This document shows positions 48,116 through 59,466 of a stretch of DNA of 64,000 nt, piece after piece. The position numbers and the translations under genes are program-made. Position 1 is the stretch's first letter. Every line of letters begins with the position of its first letter. The notes below the pieces were generated by a model, which was not told where the DNA came from, searched no databases, and saw only the letters and a program-made list of their open reading frames with translations. The stretch comes from Clavelina lepadiformis (Eukaryota > Chordata > Ascidiacea > Aplousobranchia > Clavelinidae), in the NCBI RefSeq assembly GCF_947623445.1, contig NC_135244.1, positions 186,001-250,000 on the forward strand. Direction: 5' to 3'.

Positions 48116-51100
48116 ATCAGAAAATTGTGACGCTATCGGTGCTTTCACTTAGTTTTGTAACAAAGTATTTTTTATAGCTGTTTGTAAAGTCACAAAAATA
48201 ATTCTTGTTTTCCCACCAATGAATGGAAATTCACTGCAGGCCTATACACCAAACATGTCAAAAATTGTAGATACAGTTGTAACGGAAAGTGGGTATATGG
48301 CACTTGAACTTTATAGGTTGACCCACTCAACTACAATAAGTAGGCTACTTGTTGAAATGTTTATTGCGCGTGATAGTATATGGGTCTCATGAGGTCTTTG
48401 TAATTGTTCACCCTGACGACTTATTGTCTTGTGAAGATGACAATAAAGTTGTCTATCTTGACACTGAACTTCTTCAAATTGAATTCAACAATGATTACAC
48501 AGGAATGACAACTGTAGCCTATATACTGATTATATTGAAGTTTCTTTGAACAAATACATTTAGACAAAACATTAGCACAGCAACAGCATAAAAACGTCCA
48601 TGTTACAGCGATGATCTTACAAGACTTCATGCATTGAACAGCTGTGAATAATTCACGCAAGATAGGCAGGCACGACATTTATGTCACGACTTAAAACGGA
48701 AAACAGGAAGTTATCGGTACGCAATATTATCTATCATTGACGTCATGTTTCGTAAAGCAGACGTTTGAAAATAAGAATTCTATATTCTATTCGATTTGTA
48801 TAATATAATATCCCTTTATTATCACACAGTCTGTCTTTTGCTGGCAGGACTATTTTGTTTATTAAAGTGTCTCATTAAATGATTAAAAAGTTATTTAATT
48901 GATTGATTAAATTATTTAAAAAACCATTTACCTTGGGACCTGACTATTTTGATAATAATATTCGAAGCTGCTACTGCACCGTTCAGCCAAACCGGGATCG
49001 ATACAGTTGGACACAAAATGATAAAAACATAAAATTCAACATCTATTTCATTGACATTAAACAGGAACATCAAAGTCAATTTTGGATTTCTTTTTTCTAA
49101 AATGATTGTTTGCTAAAGCGAAGAAAACACAATTTGATTATGACGTCTAATGTTACGCGGAACAATTGTGTCTGTCACATTGCGTAACTGACAGAGAAAA
49201 ACTAGAAAGATAAGGAAAAATTAGTCGTAATATCCAAAGACTGGACATAGAAACATAGAATTTAATCTCCGCCTAAAACTTTGAACTGCCTCGGTCTCTG
49301 GGCGCTGAAAACTCGACTAATGTCTCTGATTATGCATCTCAAACTTTTTTAATAAATTGAATCTTGACAATCAATCATCACATAATCAAAGAGCAATCCA
49401 AAAAGTTTCTCCTGTTCGCATTCTCATTTCTCAGCTTTCACCGAAATAGAGGACGTTATGACGAAGTTTATGACCAGGGGTAGAGCCCGAGAGGAAAAAA
49501 TATTTTGAAATTTCAGATTGAAAATAGAGGTGAGAAGCTACTTTTTAATTAGTTGCCTATATAGTTACACTTGTCTTTGCAGAAGCTTAGCAATTTCCTT
49601 TCTTTCATTTGATGTTCAACGTCGTCATTTGAATTCAATAATTCAACAAACATGTTCAATTTACGTTCACGGGTGCAGTTATTTGATGATGTTTTATTTA
49701 TGAGTTGAACTTTCAAGTTATGTTTCAGACGCCAAAACAATTAAATAAGATGACAATTTGAGAAAGCTTGAGTTATAACCATATGCCGACTGCAGAGCCT
49801 TTTCATCATCATTTCCAATTACAACTTACAAGACGGTCAGCACATGACTGGCAAACTGCAGACCCGTGGGAAAGAAGTGCATCTATGTTGCTATGTCACA
49901 GACATGTGGTGAAGAAGCTGTTGTTGCTTCAGTAGCACAAAAAGCTGAACCCATCTATTTCATCCACCAAATTTCTACGACATTTTTCAGTTTCCCAAAG
50001 TGGTATTCTGGCCATTATCAGAACATTTACTGTAAGATATGTTTGAAACGAACGGCATTCCAATGGAAATGGTTTACTGGTTCCAAGGACTAAAGTACTT
50101 TCCATAAAGTTTTTCGTTGACTTTCTGTGTATAAACATCAATGTATATGGGTATGTGCACCACAAGCTTTTTTCACATTCCTCCCTCACCAACCTAAACA
50201 CTGTCAATTCCTCCCCAACAGAAATCAACAATCAGTCCATATTGGCCAAATAATCGTTGTTTGTTATGTCACAAGTACAACAGTAGTCGCCATTTTATGA
50301 GCCCACCTGGGGACCGGACCGTTTTGGGCTTATTACGCGGATGGGCTTATAAAGCGGAATGTGTGTTTTCGTCAAGCTAGAGCCTACAAATGACGGTACA
50401 CAATACCCACAGACCACAGGCAAGTTTGTTGTCGCATGCAACAACTTCATTAACAATTTGAATTTTGGCTGCACACTTTGCTAAGTTTTCACTTTACTGT
50501 AGTTCTTAAAATTCTGTATCTTTCACGCATCGCAACAGTAACAATACATCACAGTACGATTATAGACGAATAACGACCAACAATTAAGTTTGTGACGCAA
50601 CAGTTGCATGGGATACTGTAGTTAGTTTTTCGCCAGATTGATGGTGTGCAGAAACAATACCTCTTGGTTGCATTTGGTGTTTAGCCTACCAATCCTACCA
50701 TGGTGCAAAACCATCATCATCCATGTTCTCACGCTCAAATTATGTGAAATCTCTCCGAAAATGTGCTTATTAAATGGAGTTTTAAGCTTATAAAGCGAAG
50801 CATTTTACTACAGGAACAAATGGAGTAAATCAGGACTATGCTGAATTGGGCTTATAAAGCGGCGATTACTGTATAAATAAAAGTAATCTTGTAAAGCCTA
50901 TGTATAAATTTCAATAAATATTTGAAAGACATTTCAGTCAAATTTCTCCTTTCTTAACATTACAAATTCATCGTTAGAGAGCCAAGTGGCTCACTTTGAG
51001 AAACACTGAGCTAGATAATGGAAGAGTCTTATGCAGGCCAGTACTGAAACACGTGTCACAGTGGGAGCAAGGAACCATATTGCGGAGTGTTACGAAGCTG

Positions 51101-52520
51101 TCACTGTATCACACATTTTCACCAACGCATGGGTAGACCTGGGCAACCTGCTGGCTGCTACTTGATTTGCCGTTTCTTTGAATCTCAACTTCATTGTAGG
51201 TCTATGCCAGTAACGTTTTAAAATTATCATGGAAATGCAATTTTTGGAAATGAAAAAGTTTATGGAAGCAAAAACCAGCATTAAGAGAAATTTTTCCAAA
51301 TTTACTTTAAAAATAAATTAATTATCATCAAATTTTATATCATACAGAAAGTCATGTCCAATTTTAAATTTTTTTCAAACATTTTAAAGTTTTTTAAATT
51401 TTGCTTAGCAAATTTTTACAAAGATAAAAGTGCACCCACCATGCTTTTAAAGAAAAATAAATGATCTTTCAAAAAACACTCGCTCCATATTGTTTTGCAA
51501 ATCTGACTCGACACCACAAACAACATTTGGGGGTAGAAGCTTGGAGTTGTGTGGACTCAAGTGATGATTCCAACAAAATTTCCTCGCCTTTGATGTCTAT
51601 GTGAAAAGAATGATAGAAATATTTGCACTTGTCTGTATCCTGCCACAATTGCTTCAGTTCACATAATTTTTTCTTTTAATAATTTCTTTACTTTCATGAT
51701 TTAAGGTCTCAGCTTAGGATTTGTGAAATATCCAGATTGATAAGTTTGCTAACTGTGCAGGCGATTAATTGAGTGTATAATGACTAATGTTTCATTTTGT
51801 TTTGGAAGATTTGTTACACAAAAACAGAAAACTTTCCAATCTGGTAATGGTCGCATTGCATTTTCTCGCAAGGGAAGTATGTTATGCTCATTTAAGTTTC
51901 AGTGATGCTTCTGTTGATATATTCATGTCTGTATTTTTCTGTCAGAGCTATTTGCTTTTCTATTTTTCAAAATTTTCACGAAACTGTTTTGTTCAATATT
52001 TGTACTTTTATAAGTTTTTCATTTTTTTGTATTATCTGCATTGTGTTTAACAATCAAGAATAAATGAATAATTCTAATTAATTTGTTTTATTTTCTGATA
52101 ATCAGTTTAATTAACTCAAACCTAAATTAGTTGGCTCACACAGCAATCACATTGAAGCATTCTAATCTGCTTTGAAGGCAACTTACAGCTCGAAGGGTAA
52201 GTTTGTTTGGTGAATGATGCAAAGCATGTCTCATGTGCCATGTTATGGTGGCAAGTATTTTATTGTGATGAGAACATCATGTCGGCTTCCTCTGCATCTT
52301 CTAGATACCAACATGAATGCATAATTTCTACCACTGGTGTAATATTAAGTGCTATAATATTTAAGGAAATTTGCAATTGTGGAGATTTGTGAAAGTTAAT
52401 AAAGAACTTTACTAATGTCATAGCATTTCAACAAGACAATTTGTGTAGAAAATGTTTCTCAAATTAGTGCTGTTACTGCAGGGGTTGTTGGGTATCCATT
52501 TTAAAAATATGACCCTTTTT
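48116..52520. other. Intergenic region inside the SDR cluster
   Basis: Apart from a pogo/Tigger-like MITE (50281-50871) I see AT-rich DNA with only short ORFs and no supported gene. Confidence 0.5.
50281..50871. mobile_element. Pogo/Tigger-like non-autonomous element, about 590 bp
   Basis: Left end cagtagtcgccattttatga; right end (reverse complement) cagtaatcgccgctttataa, both followed by gccca. That is roughly 20 of 24 bases as an inverted repeat starting CAGT, as in pogo/Tigger. The right end abuts TA; the left flank does not, so the TA duplication is imperfect. Related words gggcttataaagcgg recur inside. Confidence 0.55.
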
Positions 52521-52525
52521 AAATG

Positions 52526-52686
52526 TTTATTGTTTGTTTCCGCCGACAACGTTGTTACTCTTCACCACATTATGCGTTAAGTTTGTGTCGTAACTTTAGT
52601 GAATGATTGTGCGAGTTGACAACGCAATCGCTGAGATCAACTTTGTTCAATTCTTAAACACGAAATCGCATGGCATGTGTTTGTCC
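52526..52686 (+). promoter_or_regulatory. Conserved SDR upstream block, copy at gene C
   Basis: The same block as at genes A and B, in plus orientation, about 120 bp before the gene C ATG. Gene D lacks it. Confidence 0.55.
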
Positions 52687-52805
52687 AATAACTAACTACG
52701 GTTTAAAATTTTAAAATTGTCTTTAATATGTATCTTTCACTAATTTCAGTTTATATGCGATTCAAGGTTTTTACATTTGGTTTGACAGGATATTTCGTGC
52801 ACAAA

Positions 52806-54607
52806 ATGTCGTTCAAATTACTGGTTAGTGCGGTCATTGCAGTGGTTGTTGGATATTACTGGTTGAATTATGTGAAGCGAGGACCGATTTATGAAAGTGA
52901 CAAGAAGTTGAATGGAAAGACCGTTCTCATCACTGGTTAGTACTTGACACTGTTTGATAACTCAACTAGCTGTCTTAGTCAATGTAGGAGTATTCAGATT
53001 GGCTGATACAAACACAAATAAATTCGCCGAATATCGCATGAGTGGAAGATTCATGCGAACAAAAATGCAAACAACGGTAATCCTGAATACAATACTACTT
53101 ACAAATTCATCAACTTTCTTATGAAGTAGTGATCTATTCTCCTCGCTAAACTACAGTCAACATTTCTTATTGAAAATCATCTGCTTTCCAATTTCCCATC
53201 ATAACTGTTTAGCAACTACGTCACATCTCCACCATGATTTGGAGACTTTTTATGGAATTTCATGATTTGGTGCTGATACGAATCTAGATTTGTTTGGATC
53301 AATCTTTATGATTCCGATTCACATAAACCCGAATAATCACCCTCACAGTACTCCCCCAATACTTAAACATTTCTTGATAATGTAATTAAGCTGCTACAAT
53401 GTTGGATTCTACATTAATAAATCAGGTGGAAACACTGGGATTGGGAAAGCAACGGCGATGGATCTTGCCAAAAGAGGAGCTCGTGTTGTCATCGCATCGA
53501 GGGATTTGAAGAAATCAAACAAAGTTAAAGATGAAATTATTAAAGAAAGCGGCAACCATGAGGTATGTGATGTCTGTTATTATCACGATGAAGTCGAGAA
53601 TAAATTTTAAACTTGTGTTTAGGTTCGAGCAATGCAAGTTGATCTCGAAGATTTTGATTCTGTGAGAAAATTTGCAAAAGAATTCGATGAAAGCGAAAAA
53701 TATCTCGATTATCTCGTCAACAATGCAGGTTTGTCTGATTACTTTATTTTCTTTTATTTTATTTGTAACTGCAGTAAATCACAGGAGTGATAAGTCTTGC
53801 TGGATTTGCCAAGTCTGGAGTGAATAAAATTTTTGCAATCAATCATTTCGGCCCATTTCTCCTCACTGACCTTTTAAGTAACAAAATGAAAATTCAATCA
53901 AAATCCCGTCCAGTCAGGATCATTAACCTCTCTTCAGAGGGCTACAAGTAAGTTCAACATCAAAGTTGTTGTTTCTTTGAACCGATACTAACTATTCTGG
54001 CAATGTTTGATCAGAATGGGCCAGCCAACAATGAACAGAATTTATGAGAATGTCACTTCAAGTTTCGACATGTTTGCTGTGTACGGTGAGAGCAAACTGG
54101 CCAACATATTTTTCACTCAGCAACTTCACGAGAATTTGAAGAAATTCAATATAACAACGTACGCTGTGCATCCAGGTGGGTGCATGATAATTAATTTTTG
54201 ATTTGTCAGATAAATTCTAAAAAAAGATCTTTTCACAAAGTCCATTAAAAATTTGACTTGAACTAGGCATGATTGAGACAGAAATTGGAAATAATCTTCC
54301 ATTAGCCTGGAAAAATGTTTTGAAAATTATGTTTCAACCTTTTCTGAGGTGAGTTGCAATGCAAATCAGTTTGTTATCAGGTCGTGCATCGACGGTAGAT
54401 GTAAAGCTCTTTTCTATCATCAGGAATGTATTTTATGGGGCACAAACAACTTTGTATTGCGTGTTGGACGATGATGTGGTGAAGTATAGTGGAGGATATT
54501 TCATGGAATGCCAACACACAGAACTACAATCCCACGCCATCAACAAAACTGCCAGGGGAGAACTTTGGAAGCTCAGTTCGAAGTTGACTGTAGAATTCAT
54601 GAAATGA
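52806..54607 (+). CDS. Retinol-dehydrogenase-like SDR, gene C; catalytic residues intact
   Basis: Exons: 52806-52935, 53426-53562, 53623-53728, 53785-53947, 54015-54175, 54267-54348, 54424-54607; 963 nt, 320 residues. The start is placed at MSFKLL to match A, B and D, although the frame is open further up. It has a membrane anchor, TGGNTGIG cofactor site, [18 protein letters not shown] (Asn), NLSSEGYK (Ser), Tyr202/Lys206 in YGESK, HPG, and [13 protein letters not shown] near the C terminus. It is expected to be an NADP-dependent retinal or aldehyde reductase on ER membranes, as in RDH11-14. Intron 1 contains a decayed MITE. AATAAA is at 54679. Pseudogene E is its close inverted relative. Confidence 0.92.
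52985..53362. mobile_element. Degenerate MITE in SDR-C intron 1
   Basis: Internal text (aaattcgccgaatatcgca; aatacaatactacttac; gtgatctatt; cccgaataatc) parallels the MITE at 36245-36669 in the same order. The ends are worn and the boundaries approximate. It explains why this intron 1 is much longer than in D. Confidence 0.6.
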
Positions 54608-55033
54608 ATCATTGCTGGCCTTATCACTGTGATTATGAATTGTACTGAAGTCTTCATCCTGAAGGAAACATTTCAAAAAATAAATTCTTCAAATCTATTT
54701 CTAATAAACAGAGTTTTTTCGACAATTTTAAAGTTAATGCAAGTTTATTGTCATTGTATTGTTTTGTGGCGTTTTTCTGTAGATTTTCGTAATTTATCAA
54801 GTCTTCATGATTATACTTGGTGCTCCATTTAAATATTTTAATTGTTTGGTGTTTTGTTGTAGTGGTTAATCTTGTTATACTAAACATGGTGCACTACTTT
54901 TTGTATTGTGTCTAGACATTTTTTAATTGATCTACTTTTCAGCACAAAATGCTTTTTTTAATCTATAATATACATTTGTTTTATATTTCACGCAATCTTG
55001 TAGATTTTTTTAAAAGAATATTTTATGCATAAA

Positions 55034-57127
55034 ATGTCGTTCAAATTACTGGTTAGTGCTGTCATTGCAGTGGTTGTTGGATATTACTGGTTGAATTATG
55101 TGAAGCGAGGACCAATTTATGAAAGTGACAAGAAGTTGAATGGAAAGACCGTTCTTATCACTGGTTAGTACTTGACACTGCTCGATAACTCAACTAGCTA
55201 TCATGGTCAATATAGGAATATTCAGGTGGAAACTCTGGGATTGGGAAAGCGACGGCGATGGATCTTGCCAAGAGAGGAGCTCGTGTTGTTATCGCATCGA
55301 GGAATTTGAAGAAATCAAACAAAGTTAAAGATGAAATTATCAAAGAAAGCGGCAACCATGAGGTATATGATGTCTGTTATTATCACAATGAAGTTGAGAA
55401 TAAATTTAAACTTCGGTTTAGGTTCGAGCAATGCAAGTTGATCTCGAAGATTTTGATTCTGTGAGAAAATTTGCAAAAGAATTTGATGAAAGCGAAAAAT
55501 ACCTCGATTATCTCATCAACAATGCAGGTGATTATGATTCAATAACCTTGATTTTCAAGAAATTTTCATTTCAAATTAGGATAACAAAACCACAGAATAT
55601 ATATCTATCTATGCAGGTATATTGCTGGAAGGTATGACCAAATATGGATTGAATCGTATTTTCGTTGTCAACTACTTTGGTCCCTTTCTCCTCACCAACC
55701 TGCTCCTGGATAAGATGAAGAAGCAAAGCGCTAAGAGACCGGTCCGGATCATCAACCTCACATCGGAAGGATACAAGTCAGATGTTCTTATCAAATACTA
55801 TTATCACCAAATAATCTTACCTACAAATATTGTCACTAACAATCAGAGGTGGACAATAACGTGCCACTTTTTCAGTAATGATACCGGTGCATTTGATGCT
55901 TGAAAACTACCGAATTATTTATGTAAGAATGTAAAGTAACCTGTTACTGGGCCAAAATAGAGCAAAAATTGCATTTGCTGCAGGATCTGTTATACAAAGC
56001 ATACCGGCATAGAGTACCGACGAAGTACCAAACTAGTTTTTTGAAACAGCGCTGAATACTGGTACAGTCAGTACTTTTTTGTCAAGCACCGGTGCTGTTA
56101 CTGACTGTACTTTTAAAGTATGGAATACCCACCTCTGCTAACAAATATGACTATTCAGGATTTGGTCAGTGTTACCTGCAAATGTTGTTCCAAACCAATA
56201 CTTTTAGTTACAATTACTCCTACTAAAAACACAGTCACTAGCAAATTTTGTTATCTGCAAACTGTTGACTTGCAAATACATATTTTAAATCAATACAAAG
56301 CAATGATTGGTTGGAAAACATGTGATTCTGTGTTCATCAGATTTGTAGAATTTGCGGAATCTGACATTTCCAGAGAACCCAGTGGCTTGGTGGAAGCTTC
56401 GATGGTTTATTTGAAAACGAATCTCGCCAACATCTACTTCATATATGACCTCAATAACAAGCTGAATGATTATGACATCACAACTTACTCTGTTAATCCA
56501 GGTAGGATTTGTCCAAGGTGAAGTAGGTTCATGAATTGAAATTTAATGGGGACTATGCAGTCCCACAAAGAGGGAGATTCCCAGTGATTAAGATGTCCAG
56601 AAGCTTTAGCGAAAGTGAGTTGGGTTTGGCTTCAGGAATGATATCGCAAAGTCTGGCAGGAATTTTCATTTATAATCTATATCATTTATTTCACATCAAT
56701 AATTACAGGAACGGTCAACACAGAAGGATTTGACAACTTAAGTTTTGAATGGAAGCTCTGGATTTATCCACCAGTGCTTCTTTTCGGGCGGTAAGTCTAT
56801 TGTTTGCTAGCTGTGACATATCGTTCACGCAACGAACATGTCATTTGTTTATTTTTTTAGAGAGCATAGTTGTTCTTGGCCTCTTTATAGTCATTATAGT
56901 CATGACTTAAACTAAAACTTTACTATTTCTGAAACTTTGCACCCAGTAACGTTCACTATGGATACCAGACCACTCTTTACACGCTGCTCGATGACTCCGT
57001 GGCGCAACACAGTGGTGGCTTCTTTAATGGTTGCAGCCACGAAGAATTACTGCCACACGCCACGAATGAAAGCGCCATATTATCACTGATGAGAAAAAGC
57101 TTGGAAGTCACAGGCTTGTCGCCATAA
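55034..57127 (+). CDS. Retinol-dehydrogenase-like SDR, gene D; catalytic Lys replaced
   Basis: Exons: 55034-55163, 55226-55362, 55422-55527, 55617-55776, 56341-56501, 56709-56790, 56947-57127; 957 nt, 318 residues. Exons 1-3 are almost identical to A, B and C. Asn ([11 protein letters not shown]), Ser (NLTSEGYK) and Tyr201 are kept, but the Lys of YxxxK is Asn205 (YLKTN). The C-terminal exon resembles A and B ([10 protein letters not shown]), not C. It lacks the upstream block of A-C and starts about 430 bp after the gene C stop, so it may depend on C for transcription. Intron 4 holds a 294-bp hAT-like element. Confidence 0.88.
55844..56137. mobile_element. Non-autonomous hAT-like element in SDR-D intron 4, 294 bp
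   Basis: Perfect 9-bp ends CAGAGGTGG / CCACCTCTG. Flanks ctaacaat and ctaacaaa form an 8-bp target duplication with one mismatch. Internal gtacc/ggtac words are common, as in the satellite of SDR-B, which starts with the same 9-bp end. Confidence 0.8.
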
Positions 57128-58825
57128 ATTATCGAATGAATCAGAATTGGTGGAAGTAATTCAGGATAATTTATCATGGAAGACAATCGACGTTCGTTTA
57201 TTCTAGAACGGGAACAATATTCTTCTGCAATAGAACTATTAGGGAAGTGATTTTACATTTTTCGACTGTGATAATTTATTTATGCAATGTTTTAATATTC
57301 ATTGACGTTCTCCATCTTTAACTTATTATAAATTTGTTCTGGCTCCTTGGAATTGCAGGATTCGCATTTGCACTTTTGTGATATTTACTTCCATACTTGT
57401 TTGAAAAACTTTTAGCTTTGATTGCAAAAACCAAATGAGCTTTAGAAGATAACATTCAGAACAAAACCAATTGACGAGAGTCACCAAATTATGCTCATGG
57501 ATGCAATTTCGCTTTGGCGCAATACCGAGGTTGCCTTCTGTCTACGTCATTGCGCGGTTGTTTCTTGATGACGTGTAAATATGTGTTTGATTGATGAATA
57601 AATGAGCTTAGTTTGGGTGATTGTTTAATTTTTAAGATTCTGACAATTAGCATTTGAAGTAATTCGTCTGAGATTTACCTTCATTATGGGGGATTTACTA
57701 TTTCGTCACAATTTGGCAGTTTGCCAAGAAACTAATTTTGTTTAAATACATAATCGTTTAATATGTGAAGAAATGGGATTATTTCAAAATAGCAAACGCT
57801 CGTTGCAATTGTTTGAATCGTTGATTATAATTAATCTTCTAAGAAAATTTATCGTCAGTGACTCACTTCCCTGCGCTTGGCTTATTACCCTAAGTTACAT
57901 ATATATACAAGTTATATGGATATATATAATCACATTCATATATATTAGTTAATTTTGTGCAGTAGCGGTGGGCATTTGGTGGCCTTTCCTAAGAATTCTT
58001 CAACTGTAGTTCTGTGTTTGTTTTGGTGTTGCTTGGTGACTTGCCATTCACCAACTAGCAAGTCAAAGACTGAAGAAAATCGGACGCCATTATTGTTTGT
58101 GGCATCCTCCATAACATCTAATTTGTACATTTTTTCCTCTGTCTTGGTTCCCGTGTTCGTTCTGCGTATGAACCGATATTTTCAATTCCATTTCTGAGGA
58201 TCATTGATTTGATAACTTATAACTTGGCGAAACAAGTGTTTTGTGCGAACTGCACTGTTCATAATATTTAAATTATATCACAAATCAAAATCCAGATAAC
58301 TTTGCTTTTAACTTGTGAAAATCTGACCATTTTCGTACATGTCGTTTTCGAGTTATTGACGGTTGAAAATTTGGGCGCGGGTTCTTCCAAAATAATGTTC
58401 AAAGCTCTCTGAGTCGGTGCAGATTGAGTAAATGGATCCATGCATGAAATTAAGACGAATGAAATCATCGCTTTCGAAACTTATTTGGCCTATTGACTAT
58501 GTTTTGGTTTAATTATTTATTAATGGAATTGAATAATCGTATCAGGTCTTCTTCACTATTAACTACCGGAGAAAATGTATCGAACTGGTCTTGTTTCAGC
58601 AATACGAGAAGATCGGGTCACGCCACACACGCATTTACAGTAACTGCGTGATGGAGTAAAGCGGCAAAACCCGGACTGATGAAAGATGTTAAACACAAGG
58701 GTGTTGCAACCTTGAAAGCTAAAAAATGTCACATAACTCAAATACGATTATATCAGAATCAAGTGAAAGCAAGTACAACAACCTTATTACACGCATCTAT
58801 TTTATTTATTCTTGATGTTGCTATA
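57128..58825. other. Intergenic region between SDR-D and the hAT element
   Basis: AT-rich DNA with short ORFs only and no supported gene. A stretch just past 57127 is related to the 3' flanks of SDR-A and SDR-B. Confidence 0.5.
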
Positions 58826-59169
58826 ACGTAGGCCAGGGTGGTCCAAACCCTGGCACGCGGGCCGCATGCGGCCCGCGTGAAGCTTTTGTGCGGCCCGCGA
58901 ACACTTTGTGGATGCCGGAATTATCAGTGCTAAATCCAAGGTTTAAAAATACACCTACGCTTTATAAATACATTACATTCGCCACAACCCTAAATAAGTC
59001 GTGCATAATCGGGTCAATAGGTAACTATGAGGGAACAATGTCGGTTTGTGACGACACAAACGTGCGTTGATATTTTGCTTTTGTTGCTAGCGCAGAGTAC
59101 ACTCTCGAATTTGGTTGTAAATTAGCTGCAACTCGTTTATTTAGTCAAGGGGAAAAGTTTACTAAAAGC

Positions 59170-59466
59170 ATGAGTGTCAAAAGAAAAGTGTCAGAGGAAA
59201 ACAGAGAGTTCAATTCTACTTGGGAGGAAAGGTATTTTTTTGCCAATAGCAATGGTAAACCACAGTGTCTGGTTTGCTTGCAAGTTATTTCAGTGCCTAA
59301 AGAGTTTAATTTAAAGCGACATTACAGCACCATGCATGAGAAAAAATATGGCCAATACCATGGAACTTCTAGGGAAGCAATTTTGAAAGAGTTAAAGGGC
59401 AATTATTCCAAGCAAAAAAAAAATGATTATTGGTTTTTCCAAACCCGATTCAACTGCAGACCTTAA
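59170..59466 (+). CDS. hAT transposase N-terminal zinc-finger part, frameshifted from the main ORF
   Basis: Starts MSVKRKVSEENREF. It carries a C-x2-C...H-x4-H finger (CLVC ... HYSTMH) of the BED/SPIN-DOC-like type used for DNA binding by hAT transposases. The frame passes into the next ORF at a run of 10 A (59414-59423), where one base separates the two frames. The last 18 or so codons of this ORF are out of the protein's natural frame. Confidence 0.8.
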   Translation: MSVKRKVSEENREFNSTWEERYFFANSNGKPQCLVCLQVISVPKEFNLKRHYSTMHEKKYGQYHGTSREAILKELKGNYSKQKKNDYWFFQTRFNCRP

